From contig CACOXV010000019.1 of the NCBI GenBank assembly GCA_902631295.1, positions 1-35,911 on the forward strand: 35,911 nt of DNA, given 5' to 3'. Of this stretch, positions 25,645 through 32,706 are shown piece after piece. The first letter of the stretch is position 1. The number at the start of each line of letters is the position of its first letter. The stretch is from Paracoccaceae bacterium (GTDB taxonomy: Bacteria > Pseudomonadota > Alphaproteobacteria > Rhodobacterales > Rhodobacteraceae). Below the pieces are notes generated by a model. It searched no databases, was not told the DNA's origin, and saw nothing but the letters and a program-made list of their open reading frames with translations. The translations under genes and the position numbers were made by a program.

Positions 25645-26109
25645 ATGCGATGCCCTTTTTGTGGTAATATTGATACGCAAGTCAAGGACTCTAGGCCTGC
25701 TGAAGATCATGTTTCAATTCGCAGAAGAAGATTTTGTTCTGCCTGTGGAGGCCGATTCACAACATATGAACGGGTACAATTGCGAGACCTTGTGGTAATA
25801 AAGTCTAATGGCCGCCGCGAAGAATTTGACAGAGCAAAGCTTGAAAGATCTATTCGAATTGCACTACAAAAACGACCAGTTGAACATGAACGTATGGATC
25901 AAATGATCTCTGGAATCGTCCGAAGATTGGAAAGCTCAGGCGAAACCGATATTCCCTCCAATCAAATTGGTGAAATTGTTATGGAGTCTTTGGCCCGAAT
26001 CGATACTGTTGCCTATGTTCGTTTTGCTAGTGTTTATAAGAACTTTCAAAATCCAGACGATTTTGACAAATTTGTTAGTGAGTTACGCCCAAAACAAGTC
26101 GAGGAATAG
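25645..26109 (+). CDS. nrdR: Transcriptional repressor NrdR
   Basis: A 154-residue global repressor of ribonucleotide reductase genes. It has an N-terminal zinc ribbon (Cys 3, 6, 31 and 34: MRCPFCG and FCSACGGRF) and an ATP-cone domain (about 49-139) that senses ATP/dATP. Start chosen at ATG 25645, with AAGGAAG just upstream; longer in-frame versions begin with TTG and would put extra residues before the zinc ribbon. It is followed by ribD after only 8 bp, the common nrdR-rib arrangement of proteobacteria. A candidate NrdR box lies in its own leader. Confidence 0.97.
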   Translation: MRCPFCGNIDTQVKDSRPAEDHVSIRRRRFCSACGGRFTTYERVQLRDLVVIKSNGRREEFDRAKLERSIRIALQKRPVEHERMDQMISGIVRRLESSGETDIPSNQIGEIVMESLARIDTVAYVRFASVYKNFQNPDDFDKFVSELRPKQVEE

Positions 26110-26117
26110 CCTACAGC

Positions 26118-27221
26118 ATGGTTAGTCATTCCTTGACTTACGAGCATTATATGTCGGTTGCTTTGTCACTTGGTCGCCGTGGGCTCGGTAAAACCTGGCC
26201 AAATCCTTCAGTTGGCTGCGTTATTGTGAGCGGTGATTTCGTTGTTGGCAGAGGACTTACGGGAAATGGTGGCCGTCCTCACGCTGAGACACAAGCATTG
26301 AAACAAGCTGGTGATCTTGCGAAAGGTGCAACCGTCTTCGTCACTTTAGAACCATGCTCTCATCAGGGTCAAACGGGTTCTTGTGCAAATGCTCTAATAG
26401 AAGCAGGTGTTGGTCATGTCGTTGTGGCTATTAAAGATGATGATCCACGCGTAAACGGGTCAGGGTTGCAAATGTTGAGATCAGCAGGAATTAAAGTTAC
26501 AACCGGTGTTCTTTCTGAACAAGCAACGTATGATCATTCTGGCTTCATACTAAAAACGAATGAAAATAGACCGAAAGTTACTTTAAAATTGGCAGTTAGT
26601 CTAGACGGTCGGATTGCGACCCGTAGCGGTGATAGTCAATGGATTACGAATGAGAGATCTAGAGGAGTAGTTCACCTTCAGCGAGCATCTCACGACGCAA
26701 TAATGGTTGGTGCAGGAACTGTGCGTAAAGATAATCCAAGACTCACTGTTAGGAATATTGCGCGTTCATCTAATCCAGTTCGTGTGCTAATTTCGGATAA
26801 AATAAACTTACCTTTAGAGAGCAGATTATTCGCGTCTATGAAAGCACATCCAACCTGGATTGTTCATGGAGCAGATGCTGAAAAAGAAACAAGGCAAGTT
26901 TGGGCTGGTGCAGGTGCAAAGTTGCTAGAAACAACGAGTATTAGTGGTATTATTTCAATCAAAAGTGCCCTAAAGAATTTGGCATCTGAAGGGCTTACGT
27001 CGGTTTATTGTGAAGGCGGTAGTCAGTTAGCGGCCTGCTTACTTTCAAACAATCTAGTTGATGAGTTAGTAATTTTTACGGCGGGCGTTTTAATAGGGGA
27101 TGATGGTTTACCAACCATTGCATCACTTGGTGTCAATGAACTTAAAGACGCCAAACGTTTAAATCTTTTAGAATCTGTGGCGTTAGATGGTGATATTATG
27201 ACCAGATGGTCTTTAAAATAA
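26118..27221 (+). CDS. ribD: Bifunctional riboflavin deaminase/reductase RibD
   Basis: A 367-residue bifunctional enzyme of riboflavin synthesis: an N-terminal pyrimidine deaminase with zinc ligands in HAE (55-57) and PCSHQGQTGSC (Cys 80 and 89), then a reductase domain from about 150 (RPKVTLKLAVSLDGRIATRSGDSQWIT and the NADPH-binding YCEGGSQLAACLL). Both halves are complete. It starts 8 bp after nrdR. A 7-bp AT-rich hairpin (TAAAAGT/ACTTTTA) begins at its stop codon, and 148 bp separate it from ribE, more than a tight operon would need; I see no FMN riboswitch in that gap. Confidence 0.96.
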   Translation: MVSHSLTYEHYMSVALSLGRRGLGKTWPNPSVGCVIVSGDFVVGRGLTGNGGRPHAETQALKQAGDLAKGATVFVTLEPCSHQGQTGSCANALIEAGVGHVVVAIKDDDPRVNGSGLQMLRSAGIKVTTGVLSEQATYDHSGFILKTNENRPKVTLKLAVSLDGRIATRSGDSQWITNERSRGVVHLQRASHDAIMVGAGTVRKDNPRLTVRNIARSSNPVRVLISDKINLPLESRLFASMKAHPTWIVHGADAEKETRQVWAGAGAKLLETTSISGIISIKSALKNLASEGLTSVYCEGGSQLAACLLSNNLVDELVIFTAGVLIGDDGLPTIASLGVNELKDAKRLNLLESVALDGDIMTRWSLK

Positions 27222-27369
27222 AAGTTTTACTTTTAAAATGCTATATCAGGCATGGCAACTAAACTAGGACTTCTGTTATTGTTTTTAAACAAGTAAGTTC
27301 CAGGTAATTTAGCTAGGTAATGATTGGCATTCTAGTTGTTTCGAGAAAATAGGGTTGAAGGATAGTATC

Positions 27370-27987
27370 ATGTTCACTGGAATAGTAACCGACATTGGTA
27401 AAATTGTTGAGTTGGAAAAGCGTGGTGATTTAAGGGCGCGTATAGAGACGAATTACGACATGAGTACGGTGGCGATAGGTGCTTCTATCGCTTGTGATGG
27501 AATTTGTTTAACGGTCATAAAAACTGGCTCTAATTACTTCGACGTCGAGATTAGTGCAGAAAGTGTTGAAAAGACCCATATAAAATTCGACACATGGATA
27601 ATAGGCGCCAGCCTTAACTTGGAGAGAGCTCTCAAAGTGGGGGATGAGCTGGGAGGACACCTTGTATCTGGCCATGTGGATGGTGTTGTTGAGATAATTG
27701 ATATGAAGGAGGAGGGTGATAGCACTAGGTTTGTGTTTTCTGCTCCTTCAGATTTGCAAAAATTCATTGCGCCAAAGGGATCAGTTGCTCTTAATGGTAC
27801 TTCGCTCACAGTAAACGAGGTTCATTCGTCAAAATTTGGTGTTAATATTATTCCCCATACCAAGGAAGTAACAACTTGGGGTTTTTCGAAGATTGGTGAC
27901 CACTTAAACTTAGAAATTGATACACTAGCCCGATATGTAGCGAGATTAAACGAAGTGAATACAGCCGGTAATTATTCGGCTATCTGA
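27370..27987 (+). CDS. ribE: Riboflavin synthase, alpha chain
   Basis: A 205-residue riboflavin synthase that dismutates lumazine to riboflavin. The tandem lumazine-binding repeats are evident: MFTGIVTDIGKIVEL opens the first and GGHLVSGHVDGVVEI the second, with SLTVNEV near the end. Start chosen at ATG 27370 (MFTGIV is the canonical N-terminus), with AAGGA eight bases upstream. Its 3' end overlaps the convergent YeeE gene by 16 bp of coding sequence. The ribB(A), ribH and nusB genes that usually follow in alphaproteobacteria are absent here, so the riboflavin cluster ends at this point. Some genomes call this gene ribC. Confidence 0.95.
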   Translation: MFTGIVTDIGKIVELEKRGDLRARIETNYDMSTVAIGASIACDGICLTVIKTGSNYFDVEISAESVEKTHIKFDTWIIGASLNLERALKVGDELGGHLVSGHVDGVVEIIDMKEEGDSTRFVFSAPSDLQKFIAPKGSVALNGTSLTVNEVHSSKFGVNIIPHTKEVTTWGFSKIGDHLNLEIDTLARYVARLNEVNTAGNYSAI

Positions 27988-29030
27988 AATCCTTGTATAA
28001 GTTGAAAAAGGCCAATCCTTGCCCCGAAATATATGCTTAAAAGTGTTAGTGGGGCAGAATAACTTAAAGTACTGAATGCTGTTAAGCCTTGGCCAACAGA
28101 GCAACCCAAAGATATAACAGCACCAATTCCCATTATTGATGCACCAAGGATTTGTCTTTTTAGTTCTCGCGGGTCTTCACACGCCTCCCAACGAAAGTGA
28201 CCTTTTATCATTGAGCCAAAAAATGCACCAAGTAAAACTCCAAGCACCGCCCCGATACCAAATTTAATATTTATTGCACTGCCATACATTGCGTAGAGAA
28301 TGGCTTCGCCAACTGGTGCAACAAACGTGAAAGACTGAATGTTAATAGGTTCGTAGGTAGAGGTGGCAACCCAAGATGTGCCTATCCACCCACCTAATAT
28401 AGCTACAGCCACAATAATTGACCAAAAAATAGAGTTGAGTGTTATCTTATTTTTCCAGTTAAATAAGCCGTAAATTAAAAATATAATTCCTATTATTGAA
28501 CCTACAGCCGCTGAGTTTATTCCAAGGAATTGAGATCCAAGGTATGATATGCTTGGTGGTGTTGAAGATTCTAATGGTATAACAGGAAATAAGTTTAAGC
28601 GTACTTTTGCTAGTGGCCCAGAAATGGTTGCATAGGCAGATACTCCCATCACCAAAACAATTACAAACGATCGCAAGTCGCCACCCCCGAGGCGCGCTAA
28701 CGCTCCGTATCCGCAATTACCGCAGATCGACATCCCATATCCAAATAATAGACCTCCAAATATTGCAGAATATGGGTTCCATTCATTGGAAAGATATAGA
28801 CTGTCTGAAATATTAAAAATCCCATAATGGGTACACAATTGAACAGCCACGATGCTTAGGCCGAGTGCAATTGCCCACATGCGGATCCTTATTTGTGAAC
28901 CGCCGTACGTTGCATCTTCAATTGCACCTAATGTACAAAATCTACCCATTCGTGCGGCTAATCCTAAGAGGATACCACCTATTAAGCCAACTAAAGCTGA
29001 AAGCTCGTTTCCACCTAGACTGCTAAGCAT
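27972..29030 (-). CDS. YeeE/YedE (TsuA-like) sulfur-compound transporter
   Basis: A 352-residue integral membrane protein with two YeeE/YedE halves and about nine or more helices. Cysteine motifs typical of TsuA-type thiosulfate transporters are visible: GRFCTLGAI near 29-37, GMSICGNCGYGALARLGGGDLR in the middle, and SLGCSVGQGLTAFS near the end. In characterised members these cysteines line the substrate path. Its place beside the persulfide-sensor-like repressor and the sox cluster suggests uptake of thiosulfate or movement of another reduced sulfur species. The start has no clear Shine-Dalgarno; a 7-bp inverted repeat (GAAGTAT/ATACTTC, 29032-29051) lies directly before the ATG. The C-terminus overlaps the ribE end. 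Confidence 0.88.
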   Translation of the reverse strand: MLSSLGGNELSALVGLIGGILLGLAARMGRFCTLGAIEDATYGGSQIRIRMWAIALGLSIVAVQLCTHYGIFNISDSLYLSNEWNPYSAIFGGLLFGYGMSICGNCGYGALARLGGGDLRSFVIVLVMGVSAYATISGPLAKVRLNLFPVIPLESSTPPSISYLGSQFLGINSAAVGSIIGIIFLIYGLFNWKNKITLNSIFWSIIVAVAILGGWIGTSWVATSTYEPINIQSFTFVAPVGEAILYAMYGSAINIKFGIGAVLGVLLGAFFGSMIKGHFRWEACEDPRELKRQILGASIMGIGAVISLGCSVGQGLTAFSTLSYSAPLTLLSIYFGARIGLFQLIQGFQIAE

Positions 29031-29080
29031 TGAAGTATCTTATCATACTTCGACGAGAGTATTGAGAATAAATATGATTA

Positions 29081-29103
29081 AAAAACGAGGTCATTTACGC
29101 CTC
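29081..29103 (-). terminator. Weak terminator-like hairpin at the end of the ArsR-family gene
   Basis: On the minus strand GAGG (29103-29100) pairs with CCTC (29090-29087) around a 9-base loop that contains the stop codon, followed by G and a run of five T. The stem is short, so termination would be partial. It would lower read-through into the YeeE gene. Confidence 0.35.
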
Positions 29104-29439
29104 ACTTTTTGAATTACAAAATAGGTCGTATACCACCTCTAGAACACGTTTTGGTTTGTCATCTGCTAGTCGATAGTAAATAGTTTTTCCATCGCGTCGT
29201 GGTATCACCAAGCCTTCGAGTCTTAGTCTTGAAAGTTGCTGTGAGACGGCTGCTTGGCGGGCAGAAATAAGATCTTCCAATTCCGTAACAGATTTTTCGC
29301 CAGAAACTAGGTGGCATAAGATCATTAGACGTCCCTCATGACTTATAGCCTTCAAAAATGCAGATGCATTTGTAGCCTTATCAACTAATGCATCTAATTC
29401 GTCGTCTGACATGTTCTCAGTAATAACTGGTAGAATCAT
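29095..29439 (-). CDS. ArsR-family repressor, SqrR/BigR-like persulfide sensor
   Basis: A 114-residue winged-helix repressor. Helix-turn-helix region: SVTELEDLISARQAAVSQQLSRLRLEGLV; wing: RRDGKTIYYRL. Cys 42 (LMILCHLVSGE) and Cys 108 (VYDLFCNSK) correspond to the two cysteines that form a polysulfide bridge in Rhodobacter SqrR and BigR, and no ArsR-type metal site (ELCVCDL) is present. A role as reactive-sulfur sensor controlling the adjacent sox genes follows; the sox-cluster name would be soxR. It lies after soxS and before the YeeE gene on the minus strand. Its likely operators, ATTC-N8-GAAT, occur before soxX and soxB. ATG 29439 has AAGGA eleven bases upstream; ATG 29412 is an alternative start. 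Confidence 0.88.
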   Translation of the reverse strand: MILPVITENMSDDELDALVDKATNASAFLKAISHEGRLMILCHLVSGEKSVTELEDLISARQAAVSQQLSRLRLEGLVIPRRDGKTIYYRLADDKPKRVLEVVYDLFCNSKSEA

Positions 29440-29520
29440 TTTTTAATCATTCCTTCTGAATTTAATGAATTATTGGAACATTTCAGCTGGTGAAAATTTT
29501 TAAATTTTGTCTGGCTTTAG

Positions 29521-29877
29521 TTATTTATAGTCTGTTTCTCTTTTTAACATAACTTCTAACATACCCCAAAATATATCATCACCGATATAGCCTTCTACCC
29601 TAGAGATCTCGCTAGAATTTTTAATTAGAATAAATGTTGGGGTGAATATTACGGGTTCTACGTAGTCCATTTTTGTTTCATAATTGGATATATCTAATCT
29701 GATCAACGGCGCAAACTGACCCTCTCGTGTTTTAGGGTAGATATGCGCAATTTCTTCATCCCATACTTCACAATAAAAACACCCCTGTTGTTCGACATAC
29801 ACCAAATTATATTTCTCTGATGCAAACACAAACTGCCATGGCATCAAAAGGAGTAGAGTTTGTAGTATTAATTTCAT
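29521..29877 (-). CDS. soxS: SoxS-like periplasmic thioredoxin
   Basis: A 118-residue secreted thioredoxin-fold protein. A hydrophobic signal peptide (LILQTLLLLMPWQFVFAS, residues 3-20) is followed by the redox centre Cys33-Phe-Tyr-Cys36 (EQQGCFYCEVWDEE) and the cis-proline loop FTPTFIL. This matches SoxS of Paracoccus and roseobacters, a periplasmic thiol-disulfide protein needed for full Sox activity, thought to keep the SoxYZ carrier cysteine reactive. It is divergent from soxV, which probably supplies its electrons, and lies upstream of the ArsR-family regulator on the same strand. Confidence 0.85.
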   Translation of the reverse strand: MKLILQTLLLLMPWQFVFASEKYNLVYVEQQGCFYCEVWDEEIAHIYPKTREGQFAPLIRLDISNYETKMDYVEPVIFTPTFILIKNSSEISRVEGYIGDDIFWGMLEVMLKRETDYK

Positions 29878-29911
29878 GAGCTTAAGCAGTGATTGACGAT
29901 AATTACTACAT

Positions 29912-29927
29912 CTTCTATAATATGAAT
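29912..29927. promoter_or_regulatory. Near-match operator (CTTC-N8-GAAT) in the soxS/soxV divergent spacer
   Basis: The 76-bp spacer between soxS and soxV contains CTTC, eight bases, GAAT, one mismatch from the ATTC-N8-GAAT dyads found before soxX and soxB. It sits centrally, where a repressor could control both directions. Weak by itself; supported by position and by the perfect copies elsewhere in the cluster. Confidence 0.4.
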
Positions 29928-29953
29928 ATGTGAATTAAACAAGGATCCTCCGC

Positions 29954-30691
29954 ATGTTAGATGTTTCGATATGGGGAGCGTTTATCGGCGGTTTAATTGT
30001 GTTTTTCTCGCCCTGTGTGCTGCCTATCGTCCCATTTTACATAAGCTATATGGCTGGAGCGGGCCTTGCAGGGCTTAAAGAGGACGGTGTTATACCTGTG
30101 GATATTCGGCGTAAAGCCCTAATTTCTTCGCTTTTTTTCTCGTTGGGTATAATTACCGTATTTGTTCTTTTAGGAGCTGCGGCCTTTTCTATTTCTCAAG
30201 CCTTTCGGAGTTTTCAAGATGAATTTCGATGGGTTGCGGGCGCGGTTATTTTTCTAATGGGGTTGCATTTTTTGGGTATTTTGAGAATTGGTTTTTTACA
30301 CCGTCAATTTCAGGTAAATGCTGGTGACACTAGCAAAATGGATGCAGTTGGTTCATATCTTGTTGGTCTGGCATTTGCAGCAGGATGGACGCCATGTGTT
30401 GGCGGTGTATTAACCGCAGTCATTATGACAGCCTCTTTAGAATCCACTGCTTTCGAAGGAATTTTTTTACTATTTGTTTTCGGGGTTGGTTTAACAATAC
30501 CTTTTGTATTAGCAGCTTTATTTATAAAGCCATTTTTAAAGTTTGCCGTAAATTTTCGGCCATATTTAAGTTATGTCGAGAAGTTAATGGGGCTCATATT
30601 AATCTTTTTTTCTATACTATTGGTTACTGGGTCCATTAGCAGGATAGCAAATTGGATGCTGGTTGTTTTCCCCGAATTGTTTGGAGTTTAG
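29954..30691 (+). CDS. soxV: SoxV, CcdA-like membrane thiol-disulfide transporter
   Basis: A 245-residue CcdA/DsbD-beta type membrane protein, about six helices, that carries electrons from cytoplasmic thioredoxin to the periplasm. The two conserved Cys-Pro or Pro-Cys sites are visible: FFSPCVLPIVPFYISYMAGAG near the N-terminus and FAAGWTPCVGGVLTAV in the middle. In the sox context it is SoxV, delivering reductant to SoxW and SoxS. ATG 29954 has AAGGA nine bases upstream. Its stop lies directly before the soxW start (2-base gap). It is the first gene of the rightward sox genes. Confidence 0.9.
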   Translation: MLDVSIWGAFIGGLIVFFSPCVLPIVPFYISYMAGAGLAGLKEDGVIPVDIRRKALISSLFFSLGIITVFVLLGAAAFSISQAFRSFQDEFRWVAGAVIFLMGLHFLGILRIGFLHRQFQVNAGDTSKMDAVGSYLVGLAFAAGWTPCVGGVLTAVIMTASLESTAFEGIFLLFVFGVGLTIPFVLAALFIKPFLKFAVNFRPYLSYVEKLMGLILIFFSILLVTGSISRIANWMLVVFPELFGV

Positions 30692-30693
30692 AT

Positions 30694-31287
30694 ATGATTT
30701 TTAAGAAATATTTTGTGATTACATTGACGGTCCTTTTCTCTTTGATGGCAACAAATACTATTGCATTAGAGGTTGGAGATGATGGGCTCCATAAAACAAA
30801 ATGGATGCAAGATACTTTTAAGGATTTGCGTGAGGATTTAGAAGAGGCGAACACTGAGGGAAAGCGGCTGGTTCTGTTTTTTGAACAAACTGGCTGCATA
30901 TATTGCACTAAAATGCATAAAGAGGTTTTCTCAAAAGAGAATATCTCAAACTACATCGAAGATAATTTTTTTGTAGTTCAATTAAATTTGCATGGAGATA
31001 TAGAAGTTACAGATTTTGATGGTGAAGTCTTGCCGGAAAAAGATTTGGCTCGAAAGTGGGGGATTCTCTTCACACCATCAGTCATTTTTCTTCCTCAAAA
31101 GGTTAATAATGATGATTCTGCACAGCAAGCAGCTGTTGCGATGATGCCCGGAGCCTTTCATCCAGGTACAACCTTAGATCTATTTACGTGGGTTCGCGAA
31201 GAGCGTTATCTACTTGATAATGGGGAAGATTTTCAGCGATACCATGCAAGAATGGTAAACGAAAGGCGCGCTGCCAGATCTGATTAG
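30694..31287 (+). CDS. soxW: SoxW, periplasmic thioredoxin-like protein
   Basis: A 197-residue secreted thioredoxin-like protein. An N-terminal signal peptide (FVITLTVLFSLMATNTIA) is followed by the redox centre Cys68-Ile-Tyr-Cys71 in FFEQTGCIYCTKMHKEVF and the cis-proline segment WGILFTPSVIFL. This is the SoxW type found with SoxV. Start chosen at ATG 30694, two bases after the soxV stop, with GGAG seven bases upstream; in-frame codons further 5' lie within soxV. The C-terminus is basic and probably flexible (HARMVNERRAARSD). About 120 bp separate it from soxX, where a new promoter with two repressor-type dyads is predicted. Confidence 0.9.
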   Translation: MIFKKYFVITLTVLFSLMATNTIALEVGDDGLHKTKWMQDTFKDLREDLEEANTEGKRLVLFFEQTGCIYCTKMHKEVFSKENISNYIEDNFFVVQLNLHGDIEVTDFDGEVLPEKDLARKWGILFTPSVIFLPQKVNNDDSAQQAAVAMMPGAFHPGTTLDLFTWVREERYLLDNGEDFQRYHARMVNERRAARSD

Positions 31288-31306
31288 CTATATAAAAAAG
31301 TTAGTT

Positions 31307-31322
31307 ATTCAAATTTTAGAAT
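31307..31322. promoter_or_regulatory. Perfect ATTC-N8-GAAT dyad, copy 1 before soxX
   Basis: ATTC AAATTTTA GAAT. This form is, as I recall it, the binding consensus reported for Rhodobacter SqrR. It lies about 85 bp upstream of soxX, just 5' of the proposed -35 element, and its centre is 36 bp from copy 2. Confidence 0.65.
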
Positions 31323-31328
31323 TTATTC

Positions 31329-31358
31329 TTGCGCGATTACTAATTCGTGCTTTAGAAT
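31329..31358 (+). promoter_or_regulatory. soxX: Candidate soxX promoter
   Basis: TTGCGC (31329-31334) and TAGAAT (31353-31358) are separated by 18 bases and could be a sigma-70 promoter ending about 48 bases before the soxX ATG. The -10 element overlaps the right half of the second ATTC-N8-GAAT dyad, so repressor binding would block RNA polymerase. The promoter call is inferred from spacing and consensus only. Confidence 0.45.
31343..31358. promoter_or_regulatory. Perfect ATTC-N8-GAAT dyad, copy 2 before soxX
   Basis: ATTC GTGCTTTA GAAT, overlapping the proposed -10 hexamer of the soxX promoter. It shares the flanking pattern (TTTAGAAT) with copy 1 although the N8 parts otherwise differ, which supports selection on the outer half-sites. 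Confidence 0.65.
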
Positions 31359-31406
31359 ATTAGTTAGCAAGGTAGAGTCTCTTTACGATAGCTTAGGAGA
31401 GTATAA

Positions 31407-31862
31407 ATGAAACTTTTTGCAAAGGTAGCCTTTGCGGCAGCGTTTATCGGTAGCGCCTCATTCGCAGGATCAATATCCCCTTCAGACGTGGCTTTTGGAG
31501 AAAATGGCGAAGTAACAGTATCTCTTACAGGTGTTATGGGAGATGCCGCTAATGGTAGAAAACTGTTTATGAACAGGAAAAAAGGAAACTGTTTGGCGTG
31601 CCATGTCAACTCAGAAATGAGTGAGCAGTCATTTCATGGAGAGGTCGGGCCCGAATTAGATGGTGTAGCGGTTCGTTGGAATACCGCTGAACTTCGCGGA
31701 ATTTTGGTAAATTCAAAAATGATGTTTGAGGGTACTATAATGCCCTCTTTTTACTGGGATTCAGGTTATGAGCGGACACTTGAAAAGTTTGTGGGGAAAA
31801 CAATACTTCAAGCTCAAGAAGTAGAAGATGTTTTGGCTTATATATCAACTCTCAAAGACTAA
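31407..31862 (+). CDS. soxX: SoxX, monoheme c-type cytochrome of SoxXA
   Basis: A 151-residue periplasmic cytochrome c subunit. A signal peptide (AKVAFAAAFIGSASFAGS) precedes a single heme site, Cys62-Leu-Ala-Cys65-His66 (GNCLACH); Met 112 in GTIMPSFY is the likely axial ligand, as in known SoxX. With SoxA it oxidatively attaches thiosulfate to the SoxY cysteine and passes the electrons on. ATG 31407 follows TTAGGAGAG. First gene of soxXYZAB(C), with its own predicted promoter and two dyads upstream. Confidence 0.96.
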   Translation: MKLFAKVAFAAAFIGSASFAGSISPSDVAFGENGEVTVSLTGVMGDAANGRKLFMNRKKGNCLACHVNSEMSEQSFHGEVGPELDGVAVRWNTAELRGILVNSKMMFEGTIMPSFYWDSGYERTLEKFVGKTILQAQEVEDVLAYISTLKD

Positions 31863-31889
31863 GTGGCTATCGGATTTAAGGAGGTTATA

Positions 31890-32312
31890 ATGAAATTTAC
31901 AAGACGTGATACAATGGCGATAGGTGGAGCGACTGCGCTTACAACCATTTTGCCGTCGCTTTCATCAGCGGCAATACCTGTAGATGAGTTAGTAATGGGT
32001 GTTACTGGAGGTGCTGATGCAGCATCCACAGGAATTTCTTTAACTGCACCTGAAATTGCTGAGAATGGTAATACTGTTCCGATTTCAGTGGATGCTCCAG
32101 GCGCTGTAGCTATAACAGTTCTTGCAGCGGGGAATCCTTTACCAGGGGTAGCTACATTTAATTTTGGGTCTGGTTCCGCTTCTCAAAGCGCTACAACCCG
32201 AATTCGGTTGGCTGGAACTCAAGACGTGATCGCAGTTGCTGAAATGGCTGATGGTTCGTTCGCGTCTGTTCATCAAACCGTAAAAGTTACAATCGGCGGC
32301 TGCGGCGGCTAG
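31890..32312 (+). CDS. soxY: SoxY, sulfur-carrier subunit
   Basis: The 140-residue covalent sulfur carrier of the Sox complex. It has a twin-arginine-type signal (TRRDTMAIGGATALTTILPS) and ends in the swinging-arm sequence VTIGGCGG, whose cysteine holds the sulfur intermediates; the invariant GGCGG tail is intact. Start chosen at ATG 31890, with AAGGAGG seven bases upstream; a longer frame beginning directly after the soxX stop uses GTG and would spoil the Tat signal. It pairs with SoxZ, encoded 15 bp downstream. Confidence 0.96.
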   Translation: MKFTRRDTMAIGGATALTTILPSLSSAAIPVDELVMGVTGGADAASTGISLTAPEIAENGNTVPISVDAPGAVAITVLAAGNPLPGVATFNFGSGSASQSATTRIRLAGTQDVIAVAEMADGSFASVHQTVKVTIGGCGG

Positions 32313-32327
32313 AAAAGGGAGAAAGTT

Positions 32328-32657
32328 ATGGCAAAAGGCGTAAAACCAAGAGTAAAGGTCCCTAAAACTGCAGCTGCTGGAGAAATAGTGACTTTAAAGA
32401 CACTGATCAGCCACAAGATGGAGAGCGGCCAACGAAAAGATAAAGATGGAAATAAAATTCCTCAATCGATTATACATCGATTTACATGTGCATTTAATGG
32501 GAATGTTGTGATCGATGTAAAGATGGCTGCTGCAATTTCTACCAACCCTTATTTTTCATTTGATGCCGTTGTTCCTGAGGCGGGTGAGTTTCACTTTACG
32601 TGGTATGATGACGACGGTAGTATTTATGAAACTAAGAAAAGTGTTAAAATAGCGTAA
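32328..32657 (+). CDS. soxZ: SoxZ, sulfur-carrier complex partner
   Basis: A 109-residue immunoglobulin-like partner of SoxY. Typical features: KPRVKVPKTAAAGEIVTLKTLISHKMESG at the start and AGEFHFTWYDDDGSIYETKKSVKIA at the end. It has no signal peptide and is expected to be exported bound to SoxY through the Tat system. GGGAG lies upstream of ATG 32328. A small GC stem (GCGCA/TGCGC, 32670-32684) with a downstream T-run lies between soxZ and soxA and may slightly reduce downstream expression. Confidence 0.96.
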   Translation: MAKGVKPRVKVPKTAAAGEIVTLKTLISHKMESGQRKDKDGNKIPQSIIHRFTCAFNGNVVIDVKMAAAISTNPYFSFDAVVPEAGEFHFTWYDDDGSIYETKKSVKIA

Positions 32658-32706
32658 TGACGCTCGATTGCGCAGATTTTGCGCCTCTATTTTTGGGAGG
32701 AAGTTT

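Noticed and set aside
27222-27369. FMN riboswitch in the 148-bp gap before ribE
   Set aside because: The conserved RFN-element words do not appear in order and the region is AT-rich. I see only short AT stems (TAAAAGT/ACTTTTA and TTGTTT/AAACAA).
29493-29508. AAAATTT/AAATTTT palindrome between soxS and the ArsR-family gene as an operator
   Set aside because: Runs of A and T this short form palindromes often in AT-rich DNA, and it does not resemble the ATTC-N8-GAAT sites.
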